A stretch of DNA of 64,000 nt from NCBI RefSeq assembly GCF_002155685.1, contig NZ_MUYK01000002.1:62001-126000 (forward strand). Reading direction: 5' to 3'. This document shows, piece by piece, positions 42,878-52,016 of the stretch. The stretch comes from Erythrobacter colymbi. Its GTDB lineage: Bacteria > Pseudomonadota > Alphaproteobacteria > Sphingomonadales > Sphingomonadaceae. The position numbers and the translations under genes were made by a program. Each line of letters begins with the position of its first letter. The first letter of the stretch is position 1. The notes below the pieces were generated by a model, which saw nothing but the letters and a program-made list of their open reading frames with translations, made no database searches and had not been told where the DNA came from.

Positions 42878-43519
42878 ATGACCACACCTGTCCTTTACAC
42901 CTGCGCGCGCTCGCGCGGGCTTCGCGCGACCTGGGCGGCCGAGGAAGCTGGCGTCGACATCGACCTCAAGGTCCTCCCGTTCCCCCCGCGCTACCTCGCG
43001 CCCGAATATCTGGCGATCAACCCTCTCGGCACCGTGCCGATGCTGGTCGACGGGGAAACCAAGCTGACCGAGAGCTGCGCCATCGCCCATTACCTCGCCA
43101 CCCGCGACGGGCCGACACCGCTGGCGGTCGCGCCGGGCGAGCGCGACTATGGCGAATACCTCGACTTCACCTACCACGCCGATGCCACGATCACCTTCCC
43201 GCAGACCGTCTACATGCGCTTCTGCCTGTTCGAGAAGGACAAGGGATTGCAGGAGGCCGGCCACGCCTACGCCAAGTGGTTCCACAAGCGCCTAATCAAG
43301 ATCGAACAGCGCCTCGAGGCCCGCGCGTTCCTCTGCGCCGACCGATTCACCGTCGCCGACATCTGCGTCGGCTATGCCCTGATCCTCGCACAGAGCGTGG
43401 GGCTGGACGAGGGCGTGCCGGAAAGCCTAAAGGCCTACCGCGAGCGCCTCACCGCACGTCCGGCCTACATCCGCGCCTTCACCCGCGAGGAAGAGGGCCG
43501 CAAGGCGCTGCCGCAGTAG
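42878..43519 (+). CDS. Glutathione S-transferase family protein
   Basis: This is a 213-residue GST. The thioredoxin-like N-domain has CARSRGLRATWAAEEAGVDID with Ser/Arg at the catalytic position, NPLGTVPMLVDGE (cis-Pro) and LTESCAIAHYLA (glutathione-binding Glu-Ser). The alpha-helical C-domain has DRFTVADICVGYAL, the N-capping motif. Natural substrate unknown. It lies 11 bp after the DUF808 gene. Confidence 0.9.
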   Translation: MTTPVLYTCARSRGLRATWAAEEAGVDIDLKVLPFPPRYLAPEYLAINPLGTVPMLVDGETKLTESCAIAHYLATRDGPTPLAVAPGERDYGEYLDFTYHADATITFPQTVYMRFCLFEKDKGLQEAGHAYAKWFHKRLIKIEQRLEARAFLCADRFTVADICVGYALILAQSVGLDEGVPESLKAYRERLTARPAYIRAFTREEEGRKALPQ

Positions 43520-43661
43520 TCGGCTTGCAGGGAATGCAACCCGCCATGCCGCAGGCCGGTTGGAGCGCAAGGCCGGCTGCGGTAGAAGGCGGTCTTCTCA
43601 CAGGACGCAGGGAGCAAGCGATCGGTGTTGCCGGGTGACTGAAGCGCAGAGCGGATCACGC

Positions 43662-45128
43662 ATGTCCGCCGGGCTGACGCGCTGGATCGAAGGCCTGCCT
43701 TCGGACCGCATCGGCAGCCCTGTGCGTCTGGCCGCGACGCTCGGCATCGTCGCGCTCGCCTGGGGGGCGCGCATGCTGCTCAACAGCGCGCTGCCCCCGG
43801 GCTTTCCCTATGTCACCTTCTTCCCCGCCGTCGTGTTCACCGCCTTCGTCTTCGGCGTGCGGATGGGCACGCTGGCGGCGCTCCTGTCGTTCTTCCTCGC
43901 CTGGTACTACTTCGTCCCGCCGGTCTATTCCTTCCAGCTCGAAGGGGCGCGGGTGGCGCTCGGCCTCTATCTCTTCGTGGTCTCGATCGATCTGGCGCTG
44001 ATTTACGGCTTGCAGGCCGCCAACCAGCAGCTGCGCCGCGAGCGCCAGATCAGCCGTGATCTCGCCGCCGCGAACCAGCAGGTGGTCGAGGAACTGGAAC
44101 GGCGCGATGCGGAGCGCCTCGCGGCGATGGAGGCCCTGCGCGAAAGCGAGGTGAAGACGCACCTCGCCACCGAGACCGCGGGCATCGGCCTGTGGCAATG
44201 GAACATCGCGACCGGCGAGGTTACCTCGGACAGCACCCTGTTCGAGCTTTACGGCCTCAAGCCCACGCCCGACGGGAAGCTGGATCATAACGTCTACCTT
44301 GCCCGCATCCACCCCGACGATCTGGCCGAACAGCAGCGCCTGCTGTTCAACACGGTTCGCAACTGCACGCAAGGCACCCGCGAGTTCCGCATCTTCCGCG
44401 GCGATGACGGCAGCCTGCGCCACCTGCGCGCGGTCGAGACCGCGCGGGCCGGGCCGGACGGGCGGGCCGAATGGGTGGTGGGCACCAATCTCGACATCAC
44501 CGACGAGAAGAACCGCGAACGCCATGTCCAGCTGCTGCTGGGCGAGGTCAACCACCGTGCCAAGAACCTGCTCGCGGTGGTGCTCTCGGTCGCCAAGCGC
44601 ACCAGCGGCGCGGACCATGCAACCTTCATGGCCAACTTCGCCGCGCGCATCCGCTCGCTCGCGGCGGGGCAGGATCTTCTGGTGATGAACGAATGGAAGG
44701 GGGTGCAGCTTGACGCGCTGATCCGCACCCAGCTCGGCCATTTCAAGGACCTCATCGGCCACCGCATCATCCTTCAAGGCGAGGATATTGCGCTGTCCTC
44801 ATCGGCGGTGCAGGCGATCGGGATGGCGCTCCACGAACTCGTCACCAACGCCAGCAAGTACGGCGCCCTGTCGACCGATAGCGGCCGGGTGACGCTCGAC
44901 TGGCGCCGCCTTGCCGATCCTGCGGGCGACCGTTTCGAGATGACCTGGACCGAAAGCGGAGGCCCGCCCGTCACCCCTCCGGCCAGCAGCGGCTTCGGCT
45001 CGATCGTCACCGGCGAGATGGTCGCCATGAGCCTCGATGCCGAGGTCGAAAGCGATTTCGCCCCCGCAGGCTATCGCTGGCGCCTCGATTGCCCGATCGG
45101 CAATGTGCAGGAAGGAGCCGGAGCATGA
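43662..45128 (+). CDS. HWE-family sensor histidine kinase (DUF4118-PAS)
   Basis: This is a 488-residue membrane kinase. Residues 20-115 form a DUF4118/KdpD-like membrane region with four short helices. A coiled-coil linker follows (LRRERQISRDLAAANQQVVEELE). A PAS domain lies at about 165-290 (GIGLWQWNIATGEVTSD to GTNLDITDEK). The HWE kinase core has H-box EVNHRAKNLLAVVLSVAKRT, N-box ALHELVTNASKYGALS and the WxE in TWTESGG. The input signal is unknown. Its stop overlaps a response-regulator start by four bases. Confidence 0.9.
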   Translation: MSAGLTRWIEGLPSDRIGSPVRLAATLGIVALAWGARMLLNSALPPGFPYVTFFPAVVFTAFVFGVRMGTLAALLSFFLAWYYFVPPVYSFQLEGARVALGLYLFVVSIDLALIYGLQAANQQLRRERQISRDLAAANQQVVEELERRDAERLAAMEALRESEVKTHLATETAGIGLWQWNIATGEVTSDSTLFELYGLKPTPDGKLDHNVYLARIHPDDLAEQQRLLFNTVRNCTQGTREFRIFRGDDGSLRHLRAVETARAGPDGRAEWVVGTNLDITDEKNRERHVQLLLGEVNHRAKNLLAVVLSVAKRTSGADHATFMANFAARIRSLAAGQDLLVMNEWKGVQLDALIRTQLGHFKDLIGHRIILQGEDIALSSSAVQAIGMALHELVTNASKYGALSTDSGRVTLDWRRLADPAGDRFEMTWTESGGPPVTPPASSGFGSIVTGEMVAMSLDAEVESDFAPAGYRWRLDCPIGNVQEGAGA

Positions 45129-45478
45129 GCGCGCGGGTGCTGATCGTGGAGGACGAGTATTTCCTCGCCTGCGAGATCGCGGACCTGATCGAGGCTGCCG
45201 GTGCCACCGTGGTCGGGCCGTGCCCCTCGGTTGCCAAGGCGCTCGGCCAGATCGAGACGACGGGGTGCGATGCGGCGGTGCTCGATGTGTCGCTGCGCAA
45301 CGAAAGCTCGCTGGCGGTGGCGCGGGTACTGAAAGAGCGGGGCATCCCCTTCGTTATCGTCACCGGCTTCAGCGAAAGCCAGCTTCCCGCCGAGATGGCG
45401 GGCGCACCCGTGCTCGCCAAGCCGCTGCATGGCGAAGACCTGCTGGTGCACCTCAAGCGGGTGCTGCCGGCGGGCTAG
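45125..45478 (+). CDS. Single-domain response regulator
   Basis: This is a 117-residue receiver-only protein. The acid pocket is E9-D10, the phospho-acceptor D54 (AVLDVSL), the switch threonine T80 (VIVTGF) and the conserved lysine K99 (VLAKPL), so it should be phosphorylated. With no output domain it probably acts by protein contact or as a phosphate sink for the HWE kinase, whose gene it overlaps (ATGA). Its stop codon overlaps that of the convergent acyl-CoA synthetase gene. Confidence 0.93.
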   Translation: MSARVLIVEDEYFLACEIADLIEAAGATVVGPCPSVAKALGQIETTGCDAAVLDVSLRNESSLAVARVLKERGIPFVIVTGFSESQLPAEMAGAPVLAKPLHGEDLLVHLKRVLPAG

Positions 45479-47016
45479 GCCGCCTGGTCGGGCGTGACCG
45501 GCCTTGCGGACAGCTCGCGGCGCAGCAGCTTGCCGATGGGATCGCGCGGCAGCTGGTCGACGAACTCGATGTAGCGCGGGCGCTTGTATCCGGCGATCTG
45601 GCCCTTGAACCGGGTGGTGATCTCCTCGCGGGTGAGGGTCTGGCCGGGCTTCAGCACCACGAAGGCCTTGACCGCCTCGCCCCATTGCTTGTCGGGCACC
45701 CCGCAGCACCCGGCGTCGGCGACTTCGGGCATGGCGGCGAAGATCGCGTCGACCTCGGCGGGGTAGACGTTCTCGCCGCCGGTCTTGATCAGCTCCTTGG
45801 CGCGCCCGAGCAGATAGCCGCGCCCGCGGGTGTCCATCGTGCCGAGATCGCCGGTGCGCAGCCAGCCGTGGCCGAGCGCGGCCTCGGAAGCCTCGGGGTT
45901 GCGCCAGTAGCCGAGCATCACCGAAGGCCCGCGCAGGCACAGCTCGCCCTCTTCGCCGGGGGGCAAGTGGTTCCCTTCGGGATCGAGCACGGTCATGGTC
46001 ACGTGCGGCAGCGTCCAGCCGATCGAGCGGGGGGCTTCGAGCATGTCGGGGTAGTCGATGAAGGTGGCAAAGCCGCAGATCTCGGTCTGGCCGTAGCCGC
46101 CGACGACGCGGGCGTCCCAGTCCTTCTCGATGAAGTCGTACATCTGCGGCCGGCCCATGCCCGCCCCGCCGGTATAGTTGGTGAGCGGCATCCGGCCTTC
46201 GCGCACCGGATTCATCGCCTGCCACGGGAAGCAGATCGTCGGGAAGGCGCTGGTGGTGGTGCAGCCCTCGCGGTGGACGAGTTCGAGGATCGCGGCATTG
46301 TCGTCGTCGCGGCCTGCGAACACCGAGGTGCCCCCGCAGGCGAGCATCGCGGCGACCTGCTGCATCCCCACCACATGGAACAGCGGATTGACCGAGAGCA
46401 GCACCTCGTCCGCCGTGAACCGCCGGTGCTGCGCGAAGCCGAGCGCCGAGGCCGCGACGGCGCTCCCGGCCTGAAGGCAGCCCTTGGGCTTACCCGTAGT
46501 GCCGCTGGTGTACATCATGTAGAGCGGCCGGTCGGGGGCAAGATCGAGGCCGAGGTCGTAGGCGTGTTGGATCGGGCCGTGGGCGGATCCAACAGCCTCT
46601 TCGAACCAGCCGTCGCGCGAATGTGCTTCGTCAACCAGCCACACCTCCCCCGCCGCAGCACCCGCCAGCAGATCGGCAAAGCGCGGGTTGACGAAGGTCA
46701 TCGCCGGCTCGGCATTGCCGCAGATCCACGCCAGTTCCGCCGGGGCAAGCCGCCAGTTGAGCAGCACCGATATCGCTCCGATCCGGCCTGCGGCGAGCAG
46801 GGTGGTGAGGAAGGGCGCACCGTCGGTCATCAGGATGGCGATGCGGTCGCCGGGCGCGATACCCCGCGCCAGAAGCCAGCGGGCAAGGTTCGTCACCCGT
46901 GCATCGAGCTCGGCCCAGGTCAGGCGCTGGGTGCCGTCGACGCTCGCAAGGCGGTGGCCGTGACGCTGCGCGCAGTTCGCGAGCAGCGTATCGAGGGAAA
47001 AGTCGCGCGAATGCAT
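45475..47016 (-). CDS. Class I adenylate-forming acyl-CoA synthetase
   Basis: This is a 513-residue AMP-binding enzyme. The P-loop-like A3 motif is YTSGTTGKPKG, A5 is GGYGQTEICG, A7 is GWLRTGDLGTMDTRGRGYLLGRAKELIKTGGENVYPAEVD in parts, and the catalytic Lys is in DPIGKLLRREL. The type resembles medium/long-chain fatty-acid or crotonobetaine/carnitine-CoA ligases; the substrate cannot be set by eye. It is convergent with the response regulator. Confidence 0.88.
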   Translation of the reverse strand: MHSRDFSLDTLLANCAQRHGHRLASVDGTQRLTWAELDARVTNLARWLLARGIAPGDRIAILMTDGAPFLTTLLAAGRIGAISVLLNWRLAPAELAWICGNAEPAMTFVNPRFADLLAGAAAGEVWLVDEAHSRDGWFEEAVGSAHGPIQHAYDLGLDLAPDRPLYMMYTSGTTGKPKGCLQAGSAVAASALGFAQHRRFTADEVLLSVNPLFHVVGMQQVAAMLACGGTSVFAGRDDDNAAILELVHREGCTTTSAFPTICFPWQAMNPVREGRMPLTNYTGGAGMGRPQMYDFIEKDWDARVVGGYGQTEICGFATFIDYPDMLEAPRSIGWTLPHVTMTVLDPEGNHLPPGEEGELCLRGPSVMLGYWRNPEASEAALGHGWLRTGDLGTMDTRGRGYLLGRAKELIKTGGENVYPAEVDAIFAAMPEVADAGCCGVPDKQWGEAVKAFVVLKPGQTLTREEITTRFKGQIAGYKRPRYIEFVDQLPRDPIGKLLRRELSARPVTPDQAA

Positions 47017-47052
47017 GGGCCTGAAGCTAACCGCCCCCCGCCGCCGCAGCCA

Positions 47053-47343
47053 TCAGCGATTTTGCGAAGGGGGCGGGGTGTCGAGGTCGAGCCCGCAGCG
47101 GTTGCAGCTGCGGTTCGGCCAGGGCACCACGAAAGGCCCGCGGAAGAAGGCGTTCTTGCCGCAGCGCGGGCAGTTGAACCGCAGCATCGGCGCATTGGCG
47201 ATAAGCAGCATGATGATCGCCCCGGCAAAGGCGAGGCTCGAATGGCCGTAGAACCGGTCGGTCGTCAGCACCAGCAGGACGGAGAGCGCCAGCACGCCCG
47301 CCATCCGCCACGCATGGCGCACGGCGCGGGCGTAGAGGCTCAC
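47053..47343 (-). CDS. Small membrane protein with zinc-ribbon
   Basis: This is a 96-residue protein. Two N-terminal helices (AWRMAGVLALSVLLVLTTD and SSLAFAGAIIMLLIANAPM) are followed by a four-cysteine zinc ribbon, CPRCGKNAFF then CNRCGLDL. No function known. Its ATG overlaps the stop of the Mur ligase gene by four bases, so it may serve envelope work. Confidence 0.75.
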   Translation of the reverse strand: MSLYARAVRHAWRMAGVLALSVLLVLTTDRFYGHSSLAFAGAIIMLLIANAPMLRFNCPRCGKNAFFRGPFVVPWPNRSCNRCGLDLDTPPPSQNR

Positions 47344-48767
47344 GGAAGGCGGGCGAGAAGCGATCGGGCAAAGTCCGTCAGGGTGTCGTCGCGTGCGCCC
47401 ATCACCACGATCCGGTCGCCAGGGCGGGCAGCTGCGAGGATGCGCGCGCCGCAGTCCTCGCGGTCAGCGATATGCTCTGCATGGCCACCCGCAGCGACGA
47501 TCAGGCCGACGATCCGCTCGCTCCCGACGCTGCGGTCGACCGTGCCGCCGAAATAGACCGGATCGCACATGATCGTCAGGTCATCCGGCCCCAGCTCGCG
47601 CGCGAAGGTCTGGGCGAGTTCGGTGCCCATCTGGCGCAGCGGGCCATAACCGTGGGGCTGGAAGAAGGCGATCACCCGCCCCGGCGTCGCCCTGAGGGTG
47701 CGCAGGGTGGCGGCGCATTTCTCCGGATTGTGGCCGAAATCGTCGATCACCGTGATGCCGGAAGGGGAGGTGCCGATCACGTCGAAGCGGCGGGCGAGGC
47801 CGGCAAACTGGCGCAGCGCGAAGGCCGCGTGCCGCACGCCGATCCCGGCCGCGTTCGCCGCCGCGATCGCCGCCAGCGCGTTCGAGAGGTTGTGCAGCCC
47901 CGGCATCGGCAGATCGAGCGGGACAACCTCGCGGCTGCGGTTGTCGACCAGCGCTGCGGTGATGCCGCTCGCGCTGTGTTCGATGCTTTCGGGCTCGACC
48001 GTCAGGTCGGCCTCGCGCGCCCTGATCGCGTAGGTCACGACCTTGCCGGCGCGCGGAGCAAGGTATCCGGCCTCGGCGCTGTCGAGGTTGATCACCGCCG
48101 TCCCCGATGCCGCGACATAATTGCCGAACAGCACCCGCAGCTCCTCGATGCTCTTGTGATCGAGGCTGACGTTGAGCAGCACGCCCACGGTCGGGCGGTA
48201 GAGCGCGATCGAACCGTCGCTTTCGTCGACCTCGCTCACGAACACCCCCGCACCGCCGATCCGCGCGCTGGCAAAGGGGTTTTCGGGCGAGACGAAGTTC
48301 TTCATCACCGCGCCGTTCATTACCGTGGGATCGAGGCCCGCATGGGCGAAGATCCAGGCGATCATCCCGGTCACGGTCGATTTGCCCGAGGTGCCGCCCA
48401 CCGCGACCGAGAAATCGGCCGCGTTGAACAGGCGCGAAAGCAGCTCGGCGCGGCTGAGGCGCAGGCAGCCGAGCTCTTTCGCCCGCGCGACTTCGGGCAC
48501 CGTGTCCTCGATCGCGGCCGAGGCGACCAGTACCTGATCGGGCGAGGTCACTCCGCTCCCGTCCTGCGGAAAGAGCGCAAAGCCGTTGGCTTCCAGCCAC
48601 GCGAATTTTTCGGGCGAGCGGCCCTGATCGCGGCTGCGGTCCGATCCGGCGACGGGATGGCCGAGGCCGTGCGCGATCTGGGCGAGGGGGAGCATCCCCG
48701 ACCCGCCGATGCCGCAGAAGAACAGCAGCCGCCCTGCAAGCGGCTCCGACGAGGCCGTGTTATCCAT
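47340..48767 (-). CDS. Mur ligase family protein, Mpl/MurC-like
   Basis: This is a 475-residue Mur ligase. The N-domain begins LLFFCGIGGSGMLPLAQIAHGLGHPVAGSD, typical of MurC and Mpl. The ATP loop reads GGTSGKSTVTG instead of the usual GTHGKTTT. The central and C-domains have NVSLDHKSIEELR, RRFDVIG and DDFGHNPEKCAATLRTLR. Being outside a division/cell-wall cluster and divergent from an LD-carboxypeptidase, it more likely recycles murein tripeptide (Mpl role) than acts as MurC. ATG 48767 is chosen; the longer frame adds 27 residues overlapping the shared promoter. Confidence 0.78.
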   Translation of the reverse strand: MDNTASSEPLAGRLLFFCGIGGSGMLPLAQIAHGLGHPVAGSDRSRDQGRSPEKFAWLEANGFALFPQDGSGVTSPDQVLVASAAIEDTVPEVARAKELGCLRLSRAELLSRLFNAADFSVAVGGTSGKSTVTGMIAWIFAHAGLDPTVMNGAVMKNFVSPENPFASARIGGAGVFVSEVDESDGSIALYRPTVGVLLNVSLDHKSIEELRVLFGNYVAASGTAVINLDSAEAGYLAPRAGKVVTYAIRAREADLTVEPESIEHSASGITAALVDNRSREVVPLDLPMPGLHNLSNALAAIAAANAAGIGVRHAAFALRQFAGLARRFDVIGTSPSGITVIDDFGHNPEKCAATLRTLRATPGRVIAFFQPHGYGPLRQMGTELAQTFARELGPDDLTIMCDPVYFGGTVDRSVGSERIVGLIVAAGGHAEHIADREDCGARILAAARPGDRIVVMGARDDTLTDFARSLLARLP

Positions 48768-48823
48768 ATGCGGCTTGGTTATTGGCTTGCACGTCCCCTG
48801 ACAAGCGCCATAGGCTGGGGCAT

Positions 48824-49654
48824 ATGACGAATATCGCGATCTGCGCACCGGCGACCCCGATCACGCCCGAGCACAAGGCTGCGCTCGAGGCGCTGGTCGC
48901 GGCCGAGTTCCCCGGGCACCGCGTCACCTTCCACGACCAGTGCTTCGAGCGCGCCGGGCATTTTGCGGGGGACGACCTGCGGCGGCTCTCCGCGCTGCTC
49001 GAATTCGCCAATGATCCGGCCTTCGATGTCGTGTGGTTCGCCAAGGGCGGCTACGGCTCGAACCGCATCGCGGAAGCGGCAGTGGCCCAGATGAACCGCG
49101 CGGCCCGGGCCAAGACCTATGTCGGCTTTTCCGACTGCGGCTATCTGCTCGCCGCGCTCTACCGCGACCGGATCGGCCAGTCGGTCCACGGCCATATGCC
49201 TGTGAGCGCGCGCTCCGAGGGCGGGCGCGAGGGCATCCGCCGGGTGCTGCGCTGGCTCGAGGGCGATACCAGCGGCCTCGAGCCGAGCCTCGACGGCACC
49301 ACACCCGCCGCGGCCTTCAACCTCATCACGCTCGCCATGATCGCAGGCACGCCGATGATGCCCGACCTCACCGGCCATGTGCTGATGGTCGAGGAAGTGG
49401 CCGAGCACGTGTATTCGATCGACCGGCTGTTCTTCCATCTGGCCGGCACCATGCCGCGGCTGGCCGGCCTGAGGCTCGGCTTCATCACCGATGTGCCGGA
49501 AAACTACGTCGAATTCGGCCAGAGCGAGGAAGAGATCGCGCGTTTCTGGTGCGACCGGATGGGAGTCCCGTACCTCGGCCGGGCGGAGATCGGGCACACC
49601 TCTGCCAACAGGGTTGTGCCCTTCGGCCTTGCCAGCCCGCCCGCGCGGACGTAA
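48824..49654 (+). CDS. ldcA: LD-carboxypeptidase (S66, LdcA-like)
   Basis: This is a 276-residue S66 peptidase. The nucleophile serine is in WFAKGGYGSNRIAE, the Glu in LMVEEVAEHVYSIDRLF and the His in IGHTSANRVVPFG. LdcA trims the terminal D-Ala from murein tetrapeptide in the cytoplasm, giving the tripeptide that Mpl-type ligases reuse. It is divergent from the Mur ligase gene (57 bp apart), consistent with a recycling pair. Confidence 0.88.
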   Translation: MTNIAICAPATPITPEHKAALEALVAAEFPGHRVTFHDQCFERAGHFAGDDLRRLSALLEFANDPAFDVVWFAKGGYGSNRIAEAAVAQMNRAARAKTYVGFSDCGYLLAALYRDRIGQSVHGHMPVSARSEGGREGIRRVLRWLEGDTSGLEPSLDGTTPAAAFNLITLAMIAGTPMMPDLTGHVLMVEEVAEHVYSIDRLFFHLAGTMPRLAGLRLGFITDVPENYVEFGQSEEEIARFWCDRMGVPYLGRAEIGHTSANRVVPFGLASPPART

Positions 49655-49691
49655 CGGCGCGCCCCAATTTCCATAAGCTACGGGGTCAGCG

Positions 49692-50630
49692 ATGCGCGCA
49701 TTCATTTTTCCGGGGCAGGGCAGCCAGAAGGTCGGCATGGGCGTTGAACTCGCCGCAGCGAGCGAGGCCGCGCGCGACGTGTTTGGTGAGGTTGATGAGG
49801 CGCTGCGTCAGAACCTCTTTGCCCTGATGCGCGAGGGCCCCGAAGACCGGCTCACCCTCACCGAGAACGCGCAGCCCGCGATCATGGCCAACGCCATCGC
49901 CACGCTGCGGGTGCTCGAACGCGATTTCGGGGTGAAGATCCTCGAGACGGCGAACTGCGTCGCGGGCCATTCGCTGGGCGAATACACCGCGCTCGCGGCG
50001 ATCGGGGCTTTCACTCTCGCCGAAACGTCGCGCCTCCTCAAGCTGCGGGGTTGGGCGATGCAGGCGGCGGTGCCGGTGGGCGAGGGCACCATGGCGGTGC
50101 TGCTCGGTGCCGACATCGATCAGGCCAAGGCGCTCGCCGAAGCTGCCGCGCAAGGCGAGGTGTGCGAGGTCGCGAACGACAATGATCCTTCGCAGGTCGT
50201 GCTTTCGGGTCACACCGGCGCGATCGAGCGCGCGGTGGCGCTGACCAAGGAGCACGGGATCAAGCGCGGCATGATCCTTAACGTCTCTGCACCGTTCCAC
50301 TCCTCGCTGATGGCGCCCGCGGCCGAGAAAATGGCCCACGCCCTTGCCGCGACCGCGCCCAAGGCGCTGGCCCTGCCGCTCTACGCCAATGTCACCGCCG
50401 CCGCCGTCACCGACCCCGACGAGGAGCGCGCGCTGCTGGTCGAACAGGTCACCGGCCGCGTGCGCTGGCGTGAAAGCGTGCTTGCCATGCGGGCCGATGG
50501 GGTGGAAAGCTTCGTCGAACTGGGCGGCAAGGTCGTCGGGCCGATGGTGAGCCGGACCGACCGCGAGGCGCAGGTGACCAGCCTCGTGACCATGGCGGAT
50601 CTCGAGGCCTTCGCGAAGGAGATCGCTTGA
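49692..50630 (+). CDS. fabD: Malonyl-CoA:ACP transacylase
   Basis: This encodes FabD, which loads malonate onto acyl carrier protein. It has 312 residues. FPGQGSQKVGMG opens it; the catalytic serine is in GHSLGEYTAL and the His in VSAPFHSSLM. The arginine that binds malonate lies in the LKLRGWAMQAA helix. The stop overlaps the next ATG by one base. fabG follows one gene later. Confidence 0.96.
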   Translation: MRAFIFPGQGSQKVGMGVELAAASEAARDVFGEVDEALRQNLFALMREGPEDRLTLTENAQPAIMANAIATLRVLERDFGVKILETANCVAGHSLGEYTALAAIGAFTLAETSRLLKLRGWAMQAAVPVGEGTMAVLLGADIDQAKALAEAAAQGEVCEVANDNDPSQVVLSGHTGAIERAVALTKEHGIKRGMILNVSAPFHSSLMAPAAEKMAHALAATAPKALALPLYANVTAAAVTDPDEERALLVEQVTGRVRWRESVLAMRADGVESFVELGGKVVGPMVSRTDREAQVTSLVTMADLEAFAKEIA

Positions 50631-51208
50631 TGCGTGCAATGCTGCTGCTGGCCGGCCCGGCCCTGATGATGGCCTCGTCGGCCTCGGCCGGTGAACAGGC
50701 CGAACTGGCCTGCATCCAGAAGGGCTATTCCGCCGAGCAGAAGGCCGAAGTCGACAGCCTCGTCGGCAAGATCGACGTGATCGGCGACAGCAACGATCCC
50801 GCGCTGGAAGCGCTCGGCGGTCTGGTGATGTCGGTGGCGACGGGCTGCGGCACGCAATATGGCTGGACCGACCCCGAGGCGGGCTCGGCGCTGCTCTACG
50901 AATTCGGGCGGCTGATGGAGCTTGGCTTCCGCCGCAGCGGCAAACTGACGAATGCCGAGATCGCCAAGATCGACACGGCGCTGGGCAAGGGCGACCGCGC
51001 GGCGCTTTGGGACGCGCTCGAAGACCAGATCGCCCAAGGCATGGGCGGCGATGTCGACACCGTGAACGACGCCAATGCCGAGATGTTCGGCAACTTCATC
51101 CTCGAACTGGGTTTCGGCGCCGAGAGCGGCAAGCCTGAACAGATCGGCGTCTACCTCGCCGCCAAGGCCATGCAGCGCGCCAGCTTGCGCAATTTCACGT
51201 CACAGTAA
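50630..51208 (+). CDS. Exported protein of unknown function
   Basis: This is a 192-residue protein with an N-terminal signal (MLLLAGPALMMASSASAG), then an all-helical, acidic body with two cysteines (LACIQKG and ATGCGTQYG) that may form a disulfide. No family is recognised. It is translationally coupled to fabD (TGATG) and 17 bp before fabG. It shares general layout (signal, helical body, similar size) with the protein at 52017, but I cannot show homology. Confidence 0.72.
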   Translation: MRAMLLLAGPALMMASSASAGEQAELACIQKGYSAEQKAEVDSLVGKIDVIGDSNDPALEALGGLVMSVATGCGTQYGWTDPEAGSALLYEFGRLMELGFRRSGKLTNAEIAKIDTALGKGDRAALWDALEDQIAQGMGGDVDTVNDANAEMFGNFILELGFGAESGKPEQIGVYLAAKAMQRASLRNFTSQ

Positions 51209-51225
51209 TTCCGGAGAGCCACGCG

Positions 51226-51987
51226 ATGTTTTCTTTGAAGGGGATGAATGCGCTGGTCACCGGCGCGAGCGGCGGGATCGGTTCGGCGATCGCCCATGCG
51301 CTGGCCTCGCAGGGCGCGCGTCTGGCGCTGTCGGGTTCCAACGCGGCCAAGCTGCGCGCCTTCCGTGACGAGCTCAACGAAGCCTATCCCCACGACCATG
51401 ACGGCCATGTCGAGATCACCTGCGATCTGGGCAATCAGACCCAGGTCGAGGAGCTGATCCCGGCGATGATCGATACGCTGGGGACGATGGACATCCTCGT
51501 CAACAACGCCGGCATCACCCGCGACAATCTGGGTATGCGGATGAAGGACGAGGAATGGGATCAGGTGATCCGCATCAACCTCGAAGCCAGCTTCCGCCTG
51601 ATGCGCGCGGCGGCCAAGCCGATGATGAAGGCGCGCTTCGGGCGCATCATCAACATCACCAGCGTCGTCGGCAGCACCGGCAATCCCGGGCAGATGAACT
51701 ACTGCGCGGCCAAGGCGGGCCTTACCGGCATGACCAAGGCTTTCGCGCAGGAAGTGGCGAGCCGCGGGATCACGGCGAACTGCGTCGCGCCGGGCTTCAT
51801 CCGCACCGCGATGACTGCTGCTCTCGATGAAAAGCAGCAGGCCGCCATCAACGGCCGCATTCCGATGGGCCGGATGGGCGAGGGTGCCGAGATCGGCGCA
51901 GCAGTCGCCTTCCTCGCCAGCCGCGAGGCCGCCTACATGACGGGCGAGACGCTGCACGTGAACGGCGGGATGGCGATGCTGGGCTGA
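51226..51987 (+). CDS. fabG: 3-oxoacyl-ACP reductase
   Basis: This encodes FabG, the NADPH-dependent ketoreductase of fatty-acid synthesis. It has 253 residues. TGASGGIGSAIAHALASQGA is the cofactor motif; NNAGITRDNL and the catalytic set (NITSVVGSTGNPGQMNYCAAKAG, giving Ser-Tyr-Lys) are standard FabG, as is the end TGETLHVNGGMAML. With fabD nearby, it belongs to the fab cluster. No acpP is in view downstream. Confidence 0.94.
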   Translation: MFSLKGMNALVTGASGGIGSAIAHALASQGARLALSGSNAAKLRAFRDELNEAYPHDHDGHVEITCDLGNQTQVEELIPAMIDTLGTMDILVNNAGITRDNLGMRMKDEEWDQVIRINLEASFRLMRAAAKPMMKARFGRIINITSVVGSTGNPGQMNYCAAKAGLTGMTKAFAQEVASRGITANCVAPGFIRTAMTAALDEKQQAAINGRIPMGRMGEGAEIGAAVAFLASREAAYMTGETLHVNGGMAMLG

Positions 51988-52016
51988 GGCCCGGACACGA
52001 GGAGGGGGACGGGCTG

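Noticed and set aside
45037..47556. 839-codon plus-strand frame across the response regulator and acyl-CoA synthetase
   Set aside because: It runs through two genes with clear motifs in other frames, and its protein has no recognisable fold.
47340..48767. Calling the Mur ligase MurC outright
   Set aside because: The loop is altered and the gene lies outside a cell-wall cluster beside an LD-carboxypeptidase, so an Mpl-like role is at least as likely.
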